Below, piece after piece: positions 55,358-64,000 of a stretch of DNA of 64,000 bases. The stretch is from Croceicoccus marinus (lineage in GTDB: Bacteria; Pseudomonadota; Alphaproteobacteria; Sphingomonadales; Sphingomonadaceae). The translations under genes were made by a program, and so were the position numbers. The stretch's first letter is position 1; each line of letters opens with the position of its first letter. The notes beneath the pieces are model-generated. The model saw only the letters and a list, made by a program, of their open reading frames with translations. It was not told where the DNA came from and ran no database searches. The stretch covers positions 2,381,501 through 2,445,500 of the forward strand of contig NZ_CP019602.1 of assembly GCF_001661675.2 (NCBI RefSeq). Reading direction: 5' to 3'.

Positions 55358-57501
55358 GCGTAATACTCCCGATATTCCTTGTAGTAGAAATTCGGATCGC
55401 GCTTCGAGAACAGGCCGCGCTTGCGCAGGTCGACCTGCGTCAGCGCGATGCCCGCTCGCGACACGCGGCCGCGCGGCAACTGGCGAAGCGCCGCCTGTAC
55501 CGCAGGAACGGTCGTGCTGCGCCAGCGGGCCAGCATGATCGTGGTATCGGCATATTGCGCGATCGAACGGGTCGCGGCGATCGGCAGCACCGGCGGCAGG
55601 TCGAGGATGACATATTTGAAGCCCTGGCGCAGCGCGGTCAGGAATTCCTCGAACTCGGGCCCGCTCATCAGCGATTCCGCACGCTCGTTGGTCGAGACGA
55701 TGGGCAGGATGGCCAGCCCCTCGCTGCCCTGGCGGATTGCTTCAGCAAGGGTCGCCTTGCCTGACAGCACGTCGAGCAGCCCCTGCGTTTCGTCCGACAG
55801 GTTCAGCAGACGCGACACGCCGCGCTTCACATAGTCGCAATCGACCAGCAGCGTCGGGTGCCCCTGCATCGCCAGCATCTGGGCCAGACAGGTCGAGGTG
55901 ACGGTCTTCCCTTCCCTCGGCAGGGTCGAGGTGATCGCGATCACCTGCGGCGGCGTATCGCATTGCTGTTCGACCGCGATCATCAGCGAGCGGAACGCCT
56001 CGGTGAAGGGAGAGCGCGGCTCTTCCAGCACGGCGCCGACACCCGTTGCGCCCTTGCTGACCGACTGCAGCAACGGGATCGAGGCGAGATAGTTCTGGCC
56101 CAGCTCCTGCTCGATCTGCTCCGGCGACGAGATGCCCTTGCTGGTCGCATCCGCGATCATCGCCGCGAAGACGCCCAGGCCCACGCCAAGCACCAGCGAC
56201 AGCGCCATGTTGAGCATGGTGTTGGGCGCGCTCGGCTCGGTGGGGATCTCGGCCAGCGTGATGATCCGGGCGTTCGGCGTTTCTGTGCCTTCCGATGCCA
56301 GCAACTGCTTGTAACTGGACAGATAGGCTTCGTAGAGACCCTGCGACGCCTCGGCCTTGCGCTCAAGCTCGCTCAGCCCGACCATCGCCGAGTTCGACCG
56401 CGACAGCTTGGCCTGCGCCGCGCCCAGCGAACCGGTCAGCGAGGCAAGACGCTGGTTGGCGACATCGCGCTCGGCCTTCAGGTTTGAAATAACGCGGTTG
56501 ATTTCCGCCTGGATGCGCTGGCGAACCTCTTCCAGCTCGCCCCTGGTGCGGACCAGCTCGGGATGGTTGGGGCCATAGCGCGACGACAGATTGGCCACCT
56601 GCCCCGCAAGCGTCGATTCCTGCGAACGCAGCGATCCGATCACGCCCGAACCCAGCGCGGCGCCGACATCCTCGCCGCTCGATCCGCTGCGCAGCTGCGC
56701 GGTCGCGGTATTCAGCCGAGCTTGCGCTTCCGACGCCGCAGCACGGGCGCGCGTGACTTCCTGGTTATAGCTCGAGATTTCCTGCTCGGTCAGCGAACTG
56801 CCCGAAGTCGACAGCAGGTCGTTCGCGATCCGATAGCTCTGCAGGCTGGCGGTGTCGTTCTGGGCCTGTGCGCGCAGCTCTTCTAGCCGCTCGCTGATGG
56901 TGCCCATCGCTTCGCCCGCGCGGCTTTGCGTCGCCAGCACGTTCCACAAGGTGAACTGCCGGGCGAATTCATTCGCGATCCGGGCGGCTTCCTCGGGAGT
57001 CTCGGCGCCGTACGAGATCGACAGCGCATAGCTTTCGCCCGTGCGGCCCGCCTCGACATTGTCCTGCAGCGTATCGATGATCTCGCGGCGCTCCGGGGCA
57101 TCCGTGCCTTCGAGCATGTCCAGCGATTCCGCCACGCGCGATGCCATCTCGCGCGATGTGATGATCTCGACCTGCGTTTCGATGAAGGCGGCGGACAGGT
57201 CGGGCGTCGACCCGGACTGCTGGCCATCGGTGCTGACCAGCTCCTCGTTGGACGTCTCGAGGCTGGTGACCGCGGTCGCCGTATAGGTCTTGTCGGACAG
57301 CACCGAAAGCAGCGCCCCGGCCAACATGCAGGCCGCGATCACGGCCGCGATCAGCCAGAAATGGCGCTGCAGGAACGAGATCGACTTCGAGATGTCGACA
57401 CGGTCGGTCTGCGCGGGAAGCTGATCCCCTACCTCGACCAGGGCCCGGCCGGGCATCCCCGGCTGCATGATCTGCTGAGAGACGTTCATGGGCATGTCCA
57501 T
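55354..57501 (-). CDS. Wzc-type polysaccharide copolymerase with BY-kinase domain
   Basis: This 715-residue protein has an N-terminal membrane segment (FWLIAAVIAACMLAGALLSVL, about 48-68), a long periplasmic coiled-coil region (about 200-420), a second segment near 425-450, then a bacterial tyrosine kinase domain. Walker A is TSTLPREGKT (about 524-533), Walker A' is LLVDCD, and Walker B is YVILDLPP. The C-terminal tail FYYKEYREYYA is a tyrosine cluster for autophosphorylation. It controls chain length in Wzx/Wzy pathways. It heads the operon with GT4 and the polymerase. A fused kinase is normal for proteobacteria. Confidence 0.95.
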   Translation of the reverse strand: MDMPMNVSQQIMQPGMPGRALVEVGDQLPAQTDRVDISKSISFLQRHFWLIAAVIAACMLAGALLSVLSDKTYTATAVTSLETSNEELVSTDGQQSGSTPDLSAAFIETQVEIITSREMASRVAESLDMLEGTDAPERREIIDTLQDNVEAGRTGESYALSISYGAETPEEAARIANEFARQFTLWNVLATQSRAGEAMGTISERLEELRAQAQNDTASLQSYRIANDLLSTSGSSLTEQEISSYNQEVTRARAAASEAQARLNTATAQLRSGSSGEDVGAALGSGVIGSLRSQESTLAGQVANLSSRYGPNHPELVRTRGELEEVRQRIQAEINRVISNLKAERDVANQRLASLTGSLGAAQAKLSRSNSAMVGLSELERKAEASQGLYEAYLSSYKQLLASEGTETPNARIITLAEIPTEPSAPNTMLNMALSLVLGVGLGVFAAMIADATSKGISSPEQIEQELGQNYLASIPLLQSVSKGATGVGAVLEEPRSPFTEAFRSLMIAVEQQCDTPPQVIAITSTLPREGKTVTSTCLAQMLAMQGHPTLLVDCDYVKRGVSRLLNLSDETQGLLDVLSGKATLAEAIRQGSEGLAILPIVSTNERAESLMSGPEFEEFLTALRQGFKYVILDLPPVLPIAATRSIAQYADTTIMLARWRSTTVPAVQAALRQLPRGRVSRAGIALTQVDLRKRGLFSKRDPNFYYKEYREYYA

Positions 57502-57592
57502 TCCACAACTTGGCCGCTAGGGACCGAACCCCGATCCCCTCGGGAAAACAACGCCTGGGCTTCCACTTCGGCACAAAGGCGCATCGCCAGAA

Positions 57593-58840
57593 TCAAAGTG
57601 ACACCGCCAGGCCGACACGGAAGCTGGCCCCCTCGTACTCGCGCGGCATGTCGCCCGAGCCGGTCTGTGTGCGATAGCCGGCACCCGCGAGGGCGGTCAG
57701 CTGGTCGAAAACGAGGTAACGCAAGGTTAGTTCACCGCCGAAGCGCGATTCCTGTCGATCGATGCCCTGGTAGTCCCAGTTATCGTAGGTAACCTCGACC
57801 CCGGTCAGCAGTCGGCGACCCAGGCTGCGCTGGGCGACTGCCCGCAGGCGGGTCTGCAGAACGGCCGGCACCTCGATCAGCGGAGAACGCTCGAAACTGC
57901 GCGCGCCTTCCAGGCCGAACAGCCAGCGCGGCGTCGGTGTCCAGCGGCCCGACACGCGGAAGTTGAACCCGTTGAAATCGTCGACCGTCGGATCCTCGAA
58001 GCTGCGATGGGCAAAGCCGATCGCCGCCTCGGCGTCGATCAGATCGGATACTTCGGACCGAACGCCCACCAGCACGCCGAAGCCGTCGGAATCGCGTGGC
58101 GCGTCGATGGGGTCGTCGGTGTAATCGGTCTGGCTGGCGTTCAATTCGACGAAGGTGCGCAGCCGACCGGTCGCGCGATAGTCGGCCCGGACGAACCCGC
58201 CCAGCGTATCCTCGTCGCGGAAAGTGTTCGGCAGGGGTTCGCCGTTGAGCGTCGAAGGGTCGTAGCGCACCTTCGCCCAGTTGCCGCCCCCGCGCAGTTC
58301 CAGCATGCCGCCGGTCCTCTCGACCGAAGCCCGCGCCTCGAGCACGTCATAGCTGATCGGCTCGTCTGTCAGGAACTGGTCGCCGAAGGTACCTCGCGAT
58401 TCGATCCGCTGCGCATAGCGAAGCGAGCCATAGGCCGCCGTGCGCTCGGCGAAGTCCAGCCGTCCGCGGGCACCCACCGCCCACTGGTCCGAATTCTCGG
58501 TCGTGGTGTCGAAATAGCGGCGGATCAGCGCGTCGGCTTCCAGCCTGATCTGGTGACGCTCGAGATCGGGCTGCACCGCCACGCTGGGCCGCGCCACGAA
58601 AACCGTGTCCTCCACCTCGAACGTATCGGTGTTGTAGATGTTGGTATCATGCTCGAGATCGAACTCGATACGCGGATAGACGACAACGCCGTTCACGCGC
58701 ACGCCCTGGGTCTCAGGCCGCAGCAGCAGGCTTTCGGGCGTATCGACGCCGAGTGGCTGCGCCTGCGCGGCACCCTGCACGAACATGGCGGCGGCAAAGC
58801 CGACCGTGACGCGCGCTGCGGGGCCCGCAATCCGGTTCAT
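57593..58840 (-). CDS. Outer-membrane beta-barrel protein of the exopolysaccharide locus
   Basis: It has 415 residues from ATG 58840, chosen for its Sec signal peptide (MNRIAGPAARVTVGFAAAMF, cut near AQA). The frame runs on to 59146 and ATG 59008 is also possible, but that stretch looks like a control region. The mature protein has alternating beta strands throughout, ends in LAVSL as in outer-membrane barrels, and resembles the BBP2 family found beside exopolysaccharide genes. It may assist export or anchoring of the polymer. It lies 91 bases upstream of the Wzc gene on the same strand and probably shares its operon. Confidence 0.8.
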   Translation of the reverse strand: MNRIAGPAARVTVGFAAAMFVQGAAQAQPLGVDTPESLLLRPETQGVRVNGVVVYPRIEFDLEHDTNIYNTDTFEVEDTVFVARPSVAVQPDLERHQIRLEADALIRRYFDTTTENSDQWAVGARGRLDFAERTAAYGSLRYAQRIESRGTFGDQFLTDEPISYDVLEARASVERTGGMLELRGGGNWAKVRYDPSTLNGEPLPNTFRDEDTLGGFVRADYRATGRLRTFVELNASQTDYTDDPIDAPRDSDGFGVLVGVRSEVSDLIDAEAAIGFAHRSFEDPTVDDFNGFNFRVSGRWTPTPRWLFGLEGARSFERSPLIEVPAVLQTRLRAVAQRSLGRRLLTGVEVTYDNWDYQGIDRQESRFGGELTLRYLVFDQLTALAGAGYRTQTGSGDMPREYEGASFRVGLAVSL

Positions 58841-59136
58841 GGCAGCAGGCACGTTCACGCCCGACGCGCCCAGGCGAAGGCTGCGGGAAAGGCCGCGCGA
58901 ATTCTGACGGACCACCGGGCCCTTGCTCTTCTTACGAATGATAGTTGACCCCCAAAAGTCGTAACTCTTTTGTTTCTTGCCGCTCACACCGTTGCGCGGG
59001 AAATCCATGCTCAAGAACGCCCCGGTACACACGACGGGAGCATCATGATCGTTAACTGTAAACTTCGCGTTGCCAGCGCTGGAGAAAAGAGCACCGCCGT
59101 TTTTCGCGTCCCGCGCGGCCTGCATCCGCCGGCCGC

Positions 59137-59514
59137 TCATCGCCATTCCCCCAGCGCATCGAATGCCGACATGGGAGCCCGCCCCGCAGCGCTCCTGGCG
59201 GCCGCGGCCAGCAGCAACGGTTCACCGCAGACGCAGGGGTCGGACGGCTCCGCGGCCCGCAGGATTGCGCGCTTTTCCGCCCTTGTGGCGCATGTCCTGC
59301 GCACATCGGCAGGCAGCGAACGGGCCAGCGCATCAAGGCTGCCGGCAGCGTGGCGACCGCCCGCGCTGGCGCCTTCACCGGCGCCGATCGCACCGTGATA
59401 GCTGGCCGCTTTTGTCTGCCTCGCGCGGGTTGCAGCGGACCTTGCGGACCGGGCGCGCTTGCTGGCGGGTCTTTCGGAATCAGGGGTAAGGCAGTCGAAC
59501 AATTGGGAATCCAT
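59137..59514 (-). CDS. Uncertain small hypothetical protein
   Basis: A 125-codon frame starting at ATG 59514 (MDSQLFDCLTPDSERPAS), rich in Ala and Arg, with a CVCG motif near 94. No family is recognised. High GC makes such frames common by chance, so it is a weak call. The 59147-59699 interval holds no other gene I can support; it should contain promoters for the divergent barrel and lipoprotein genes. Confidence 0.3.
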   Translation of the reverse strand: MDSQLFDCLTPDSERPASKRARSARSAATRARQTKAASYHGAIGAGEGASAGGRHAAGSLDALARSLPADVRRTCATRAEKRAILRAAEPSDPCVCGEPLLLAAAARSAAGRAPMSAFDALGEWR

Positions 59515-59723
59515 GTGACATCAAGTTACCCTGCATGATCGCCTGCCTTGCACTGGCGGGCAAACGCCCATCGGACTTACCCCTGCCTATCCGGTGGGGC
59601 GAGCGACCGAGGCAAAGGGGTTGTCCCCTATTGGTAATGGTTGAAAACGCTTGGGAACCCTAGTGTTCGGCCATGCGGACTTCTGTATGAAGATTCGTAA
59701 TGATGTGTTTCGACGGGAGAATA

Positions 59724-60356
59724 ATGATGTCCACGCCTGCCGAGCTTCGCTGCAATGATTTCGCGGGCCGCCGCTTGCTGCGCGCCGCGCTTGTTTCCGG
59801 AGCGATGGCCATGACCGCGCTTGGCCTGTCCGGCTGCGCCAGCAACGATTATCCGACCAGCAGCGTGGCCAACGCCAATACCACCATCAGCTCGGGCTAT
59901 GCGGTCGCGGCGGGCGACAATTTGAAGGTCACCGTTTTCGACGAGCCTTCGCTGACCGGCGAATTCCTGATCGACAGCGCGGGCAACCTGGCCATGCCGC
60001 TGATCGAGAAGGTGCCGGTCGCGGGAAGAAACCCGAACGAGGTTGCCGGACTGATCAGCTCGCAACTGAAGGCCGGCGGCTATGTGCTCGACCCCAAGGT
60101 CTCGGTCGAAGTTCTCGCCTATCGGCCGGTCTATGTACTCGGCGAAGTCGCCCAGCCGGGCGAATATCCTTATTCGCCGGACCTGACTTTCTTTCAGGCT
60201 ATTGCCAAGGCAGGCGGCTTTACGCCGCGCGCAAACAAGACAATGGTTGTACTTCAGCGTTCCGCCTGGTCCACGCCGCGAACAATTAAGCTTACGGATG
60301 AGCCACTTATCATCGCTCCGGGCGATACGGTGATCATCGAGGAATCGTTCCTTTGA
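59724..60356 (+). CDS. Short Wza-like polysaccharide export lipoprotein
   Basis: It has 210 residues from ATG 59724, preceded by GGGAGA; ATG 59700 is less likely. A lipoprotein signal ends with LGLSGCASN, Cys near residue 40. The poly-export domain is clear (YAVAAGDNLKVTVFDEPSLT, then GNLAMPLIEKVPVAGRNPNEV) with an SLBB motif (VYVLGEVAQPGEYPYSPDLT). It lacks the extended C-terminus of E. coli Wza (about 380), as do ExoF-like proteins. It would make the outer-membrane pore for the second polysaccharide, apart from the longer protein at 29192. Confidence 0.92.
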   Translation: MMSTPAELRCNDFAGRRLLRAALVSGAMAMTALGLSGCASNDYPTSSVANANTTISSGYAVAAGDNLKVTVFDEPSLTGEFLIDSAGNLAMPLIEKVPVAGRNPNEVAGLISSQLKAGGYVLDPKVSVEVLAYRPVYVLGEVAQPGEYPYSPDLTFFQAIAKAGGFTPRANKTMVVLQRSAWSTPRTIKLTDEPLIIAPGDTVIIEESFL

Positions 60357-60466
60357 GTGTGCCAAAGCGGGACATTAAAATTCGGTAAACCTTTTCAAAT
60401 TGCGTTTTGCGCGAGATTCCCATTTTGTTGCGACTGCGAACGGATGATTCGACCTCTCCTGGGGGG

Positions 60467-60495
60467 GATTGGGGTCGATGGGATATCATCCTGAA
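60467..60495 (+). promoter_or_regulatory. Possible shared regulatory box, copy 2
   Basis: GATTGGGG, then CGATG, then TATCATCCTGAA, about 46 bases before the ATG at 60542. It matches the copy at 52188-52215 with a two-base length difference in the spacer. Function is a guess. Confidence 0.3.
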
Positions 60496-60541
60496 TGCGT
60501 AGTAACGCCGCTTGTCGGCAACAAACGTGGGGGTTTTCCAT

Positions 60542-61219
60542 ATGTCCGATCTTGTTTCTCTTATCTGCCGCAACCCGCTTCAACGCGAAGGGCTTGCCCG
60601 GATCCTGTCCGCTTCCGATTTCGAAGTCCTGTCCTCGGCCGCCGATGTGCGCGACGTGGACTGGGCTCGGACCGACGGCAACGCACTGGCTGTGATCGAT
60701 ACCGATCTCACCACCGATGCCGTCGGCGCCGTCCAGTCGATCCTTGCCCAGAACCCCACGCTGAAGTGCGTGCTGCTGGTCGACATGCTTGACATGCGGG
60801 TGATGCTGGATGCGTTCCGCACCGGTGCCCACGCCTATCTGGTGAAGGACATGGACTACGTGCCCCTCGTCACCACGCTCAAGCTGGCGGCGCAGGGCCA
60901 GAAGATCGTGCCGCCGAACATCATCGACGCGCTCGAGGGCCAGGCACTCAGCTTCTCCGATCCCGCCGGCGCCGAAAAGGCGCTGGATTCGGCCAATCTC
61001 TCCCAGCGCGAAACCGATGTGCTGTGCTGCCTGATGGCCGGACACTCGAACAAGGTGATCGCCCGTTCGCTGGATGTCAGCGAGGCGACCGTCAAGGTTC
61101 ACGTCAAGGCGATCCTGCGCAAGCTGAAGGTCGGCAATCGTACCCAGGCCGCGATCTGGGCCACGAACAAGAGCGTCGGCACCCACTCGCCGATGGGAGC
61201 GCAGCTGCTGGCCATGTAG
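60542..61219 (+). CDS. LuxR/NarL-type regulator with atypical receiver domain
   Basis: This protein has 225 residues from ATG 60542; a frame to 60512 has no ribosome site. Residues 1-125 have the receiver fold with AVIDTDLTTD (D53 or D55) and YLVKDMD (K102). The acidic pair normally found near residues 8-9 is absent (SLICRNPLQ), so phosphorylation by a normal histidine kinase is doubtful. A LuxR HTH follows at about 150-210: LSQRETDVLCCLMAGHSNKV and VSEATVKVHVKAILRKL. It probably controls exopolysaccharide genes. No kinase gene is near. Confidence 0.9.
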   Translation: MSDLVSLICRNPLQREGLARILSASDFEVLSSAADVRDVDWARTDGNALAVIDTDLTTDAVGAVQSILAQNPTLKCVLLVDMLDMRVMLDAFRTGAHAYLVKDMDYVPLVTTLKLAAQGQKIVPPNIIDALEGQALSFSDPAGAEKALDSANLSQRETDVLCCLMAGHSNKVIARSLDVSEATVKVHVKAILRKLKVGNRTQAAIWATNKSVGTHSPMGAQLLAM

Positions 61220-61245
61220 GGCCCGGCTCGTCACGCAAACGGAAG

Positions 61246-61283
61246 GGCGGCGCGATTGGGGGATCGCGCCGCCTTTTCTTTTG
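61246..61283 (+). terminator. Intrinsic terminator after the LuxR-type gene
   Basis: A perfect eleven-base stem (GGCGGCGCGAT and ATCGCGCCGCC) with a six-base loop, followed at once by TTTTCTTTTG. It ends the plus-strand regulator transcript. The convergent hydrolase gene begins its stop at 61308. Confidence 0.9.
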
Positions 61284-61307
61284 CCGTCTTTCGGTTGCGC
61301 CCTGCGC

Positions 61308-62594
61308 CTATTTCGCCGCCAATCGGTCGCGGTCGCGCATCATGTGGCGCAGCGCGGCGTCGTCCTCTGGCAGGCATTGGTCGTCGGAGGGACGCTTGAT
61401 CGACCGGCAGTCCCACAACGCCCGGTCGAGCCCCGAATTGCCGTCACGCGTATAAAGGAAGGCAGGCCGCCCCTCGGGCGTGCGGCCTGCGGGATAGCCG
61501 ATCACCTGGCAATCCGCCCTGCCATCGCAGCGATCCAAGGCCGCCATCGCCCACCGCCCTGAAGGCTGCTTCATGTCGAGGCCGATGACGATCTGGTCCG
61601 CGTCCTGCCCGGTTGACGCCTTGCCCGCCACGACCGGCGGCATGGCGGCGATCATCTCGGCAAAGCTCTGCTCTTCCGGAGTGCCCGGTTCGCCTGCGTC
61701 GGCGGCGCTATCGTGGTTCGCCAGCCATGCCAGCTTGGCGATATGTGGCTCTTCGCGCTTGCCCTGATCACGGAACACGCGGCGGCTGCCAAAGCCGCCG
61801 GGCCAGCGATAGAAGATGTGCGGGCCTACGCGGGCGATCTTTTGAAGATTGGGGCTCCAGTAAGGGACCACATATTCGGCGTGGTAATGGGTTGCGGTGC
61901 CGACCGCCTTGTCGATCCCGCCGTCCAGCGCCTCTTCCGCCACCTTTCTCGCCGCGAGCCATTGTGCTTCGCTGGGGCGGCGGCGCAGGGCTCCGTCGCA
62001 GGTGAAGGTGAACTGGCATCCGGTCTTCCGCTCGGCTCCTTCGAACACCACCTCGCACACTGTCTTGGGATAGGCGGGGTGGCGCACGCGGTTGAGCACG
62101 ACCTGCGCCACCGCCTCCTGTCCCTCGCGGTCCGCGCCCGCTTCGTAGAAGGCGGCGGCGGCAAGGCAATCGGCAGCGCGGGTGCGGTCTTCCACACCGG
62201 CGGAAAAGCGGAACGCGGCGGGCATCTCGGGCTTGCCGTCGAAGGGGCGCTCGCCATTGATCTGGGCGGCGCTTTCCTCGTCGATTTCCATGACATCGAG
62301 CGCGGAGGTCTGGGCGGCCGCAACCTCGACCGGCGGCAATCCGCCCGGCGCGGTCGCATTTTGCGGCACAAGACCTGCACCGAATCGCCCGGTTTGGAAC
62401 GCGCCCAGCCCCCAGGCCGCCAGCGATACGCCCGCCACAAGCAGCGGCAGGCCCAGCGCGGCGATATGTGCCTTGCGAAAACGGGATTTCCGCCCCGCCG
62501 CAGCATCGCCTGACGCGAAGCCGGGAGCACCTTCCTCCTCGGCGGGCGGCAGGGTTGCGGGGAGTTCGGGACTCGAAGGGCGATCCACTGCCAT
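61308..62594 (-). CDS. SleB-type cell wall hydrolase
   Basis: It has 428 residues from ATG 62594 (MAVDRPSSPEL); 62651 is also open. A single membrane segment lies at about 44-66 (AALGLPLLVAGVSLAAWGLG). The hydrolase_2 domain follows at about 150-290: AAAFYEAGADREGQEAVAQV with the key Glu, then VLNRVRHPAYPKTVCEVVFE and CQFTFTCDG. Such enzymes cleave glycan strands of peptidoglycan. The C-terminal 130 residues are less conserved. It is probably an envelope-remodelling enzyme unrelated to the polysaccharide locus. Confidence 0.9.
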   Translation of the reverse strand: MAVDRPSSPELPATLPPAEEEGAPGFASGDAAAGRKSRFRKAHIAALGLPLLVAGVSLAAWGLGAFQTGRFGAGLVPQNATAPGGLPPVEVAAAQTSALDVMEIDEESAAQINGERPFDGKPEMPAAFRFSAGVEDRTRAADCLAAAAFYEAGADREGQEAVAQVVLNRVRHPAYPKTVCEVVFEGAERKTGCQFTFTCDGALRRRPSEAQWLAARKVAEEALDGGIDKAVGTATHYHAEYVVPYWSPNLQKIARVGPHIFYRWPGGFGSRRVFRDQGKREEPHIAKLAWLANHDSAADAGEPGTPEEQSFAEMIAAMPPVVAGKASTGQDADQIVIGLDMKQPSGRWAMAALDRCDGRADCQVIGYPAGRTPEGRPAFLYTRDGNSGLDRALWDCRSIKRPSDDQCLPEDDAALRHMMRDRDRLAAK

Positions 62595-62755
62595 GCGAGG
62601 GACCTTGCCCGACCCCCGTCCAACCCGAAAGGTCGAATGCGGACTACCCATGCGGAATAGGGGGCGGTAACGCTGTTGTTTAAATTCACAGCAAAACGCG
62701 CTAGGACAGCCCTGGGTCGCTTGAAAGTCGAAATAATTGAAAGCAAACGACTCTC

Positions 62756-63220
62756 ATGCATGTGACCTGCGATCATTGCGACAGCGACTATAGCGTCCCA
62801 AGCCAGCTGCTTGGCGGCGAAGGGCGGCCCTTGCGATGCGGCGAATGCGGCTCGCGCTGGTGGCAGCAAGGCGAACAATCGACCATGCTGACCAGGTCCG
62901 GCAGGCGCACGCTGGTCGTGTCCTCCAACGGCCGCTATCGCGAGGAAGCGCATCGCTTCACCTCGTTTTTCGACGGTATCTCGAACCGCTTCGCCGCCCA
63001 GCCCGACGATGCGACCGCGCTTGCCTCGCAGCGGTTCCAGCGCCTGCGCGAAACGCGCGGCCAGCGCCGCTACCGCGAATCCACCGCCATCGTCGAGGCG
63101 GAGTTCAAGGAGATCCGCGATTTCGCCCAGATGCGCGACACCATGCGGGTGTGGCTGCCGCGGATGATCGCGATCGGCCTGTTCGCTTCCGCCATGCTGG
63201 TGCTGCTTCTGGCGGCCTGA
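62756..63220 (+). CDS. Zinc-ribbon single-pass membrane protein
   Basis: This 154-residue protein starts MHVTCDHCDSDY. C5, C8, C28 and C31 form a zinc ribbon of the MJ0042 type. Residues 40-120 are charged and helical. A C-terminal membrane segment ends the protein (MIAIGLFASAMLVLLLAA). Family members are common in alphaproteobacteria near cell-division genes, with no assigned role. The gene is single and divergent from the hydrolase gene. Confidence 0.85.
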   Translation: MHVTCDHCDSDYSVPSQLLGGEGRPLRCGECGSRWWQQGEQSTMLTRSGRRTLVVSSNGRYREEAHRFTSFFDGISNRFAAQPDDATALASQRFQRLRETRGQRRYRESTAIVEAEFKEIRDFAQMRDTMRVWLPRMIAIGLFASAMLVLLLAA

Positions 63221-63323
63221 ATCCCGCGCCGAAGCATAGCGCCTTGAACTAGGGCCTCTTTATCGCCAATTTCCATTGCAGACGCCCGGCAGTTCGCATG
63301 GGCGATGCAAAGGCGAGCAGCCC

Positions 63324-63938
63324 ATGACACAGACCCATCTTCGTCGTCCGGCGCTTGTCGCCGCCCTGCTGGCTTCGGCCATGCTGGCGGGCTGCGCCCC
63401 GTCGATGCAGCCGATCGAGGTGACGCGCTTCCACGCGCCCACGATAGCCGAGACCGGGCAATATGGCTCGATCGCGGTGCAGGCCGCGCCCGGCAACGAG
63501 GAATCGCTCGCCCTCGCCCCCTATGAGCAGGCCGTCAGCGCCGAACTGGCGCAGGTCGGTTTCAGCCCCGCCGCCGCCGGCAGCGCCGCGCGCGTTGCCG
63601 AGGTGCGCGTGTCGCGCAGCAGCTGGCAGCCGGGCCGCGACGGCAGTCCCGTCAGCGTGGGCGTCGGCGGATCGACCGGGGGCTATGGATCGGGCGTGGG
63701 CGTCGGCCTTGGCATCGATCTTTCGGGTCCGCCGGCCGAGCAGGTCAGCACGCAGCTTTCGGTCGTCATCCGCGACCGGGTGAGCGGCCAGTCGGTCTGG
63801 GAAGGCCGCGCCGAGCAGGTCGTCGATGCCGATAGCGCGCTGGCCCAACCCGCCGCATCGGCGCAGGCGCTGGCCGATGCGCTGTTCGTGGACTTTCCGG
63901 GCGAAAACGGCGAAAGCTTCAGCGTAAAGCCGAACTGA
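63324..63938 (+). CDS. DUF4136-family lipoprotein
   Basis: This protein has 204 residues from ATG 63324. The lipoprotein signal ends LLASAMLAGCAPSM with Cys at residue 23. The mature part fits DUF4136 (YGSIAVQAAPGNEESLALAP, then YEQAVSAELAQVGF and QLSVVIRDRVSGQSVWEGRA). A Gly-rich stretch lies at about 110-135. It should sit in the outer membrane facing the periplasm; no function is known for the family. A frame from 63276 is open but lacks a start context. Confidence 0.85.
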   Translation: MTQTHLRRPALVAALLASAMLAGCAPSMQPIEVTRFHAPTIAETGQYGSIAVQAAPGNEESLALAPYEQAVSAELAQVGFSPAAAGSAARVAEVRVSRSSWQPGRDGSPVSVGVGGSTGGYGSGVGVGLGIDLSGPPAEQVSTQLSVVIRDRVSGQSVWEGRAEQVVDADSALAQPAASAQALADALFVDFPGENGESFSVKPN

Positions 63939-63964
63939 CCGCCATTTCGTTTCAGGGATCATCC

Positions 63965-64000
63965 GTGCAGCCCATCGCCGTCCATGCCGCCTTCGACAGC
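63965..64000 (+). CDS. Start of the next gene, cut by the window edge
   Basis: GTG 63965 opens MQPIAVHAAFDS and follows AGGGATCATCC, a fair ribosome site. The pattern AAFDS resembles the start of M14-type cytosolic carboxypeptidases, but twelve codons are far too few to be sure. Confidence 0.35.
   Translation, partial: MQPIAVHAAFDS

Noticed and set aside
58841..59146. N-terminal extension of the beta-barrel protein
   Set aside because: It would place more than 50 charged residues before a clear signal peptide and runs through what looks like a control region.

Overview
The window is GC-rich, densely packed DNA with many ATGA/GTGA start-stop overlaps. Its gene content suggests an alphaproteobacterium, most likely of the Sphingomonadales (Sphingomonadaceae/Erythrobacteraceae). 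That placement is inferred from gene content and style; no rRNA or tRNA gene was seen to confirm it.

Bases 1-17,000 form an accessory island with visibly lower GC. It opens with the 3' half of a type IIG-like restriction-modification methylase gene. A complete IS66-family element (721-3277) splits this gene and leaves an 8-bp target duplication. Next come a small coupled ORF, a reverse transcriptase of the antiviral UG/DRT/Abi kind, a chromate transporter with a DUF1259 partner, and two overlapping tyrosine recombinase genes. A restriction-modification set follows: a ribbon-helix-helix protein, a beta-class DNA methyltransferase, a large PD-ExK/N6-methylase fusion, and a convergent phospholipase-D-type nuclease. 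A decayed recombinase fragment near 16.8 kb marks the far side.

Bases 17,000-42,000 form a Kdo-primed, ABC-transporter-dependent capsule locus. Kdo is made by kdsA, kdsD and kdsB. KpsC- and KpsS-like Kdo transferases would build the lipid-linked primer. KpsM/KpsT/KpsE and a KpsD/Wza-type lipoprotein would export the chain. Between them lie glycosyltransferases, a methyltransferase with a long coiled coil, a phytanoyl-CoA-type dioxygenase, a fatty acid hydroxylase, a short-chain dehydrogenase, an LTA-synthase-like sulfatase, and an AlgJ/AlgX-like acetylation gene broken by one in-frame stop codon.

Bases 42,000-61,300 form a second polysaccharide locus of the Wzx/Wzy type. It holds rmlA, rmlC, rmlD and rmlB for dTDP-L-rhamnose, a sugar C-methyltransferase, an epimerase homologue lacking its catalytic Tyr and Lys, two GT4 transferases, a Wzx-like flippase, a Wzy-like polymerase, a Wzc-type tyrosine kinase, an outer-membrane beta-barrel protein, a short Wza-like lipoprotein and a LuxR-type regulator with an unusual receiver domain. 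A clear intrinsic terminator closes the locus.

The last 2.7 kb looks like ordinary chromosome: a SleB-type cell wall hydrolase, a zinc-ribbon membrane protein, a DUF4136 lipoprotein and the first codons of one more gene. The window therefore puts two envelope polysaccharide pathways next to an anti-phage and mobile-DNA island.
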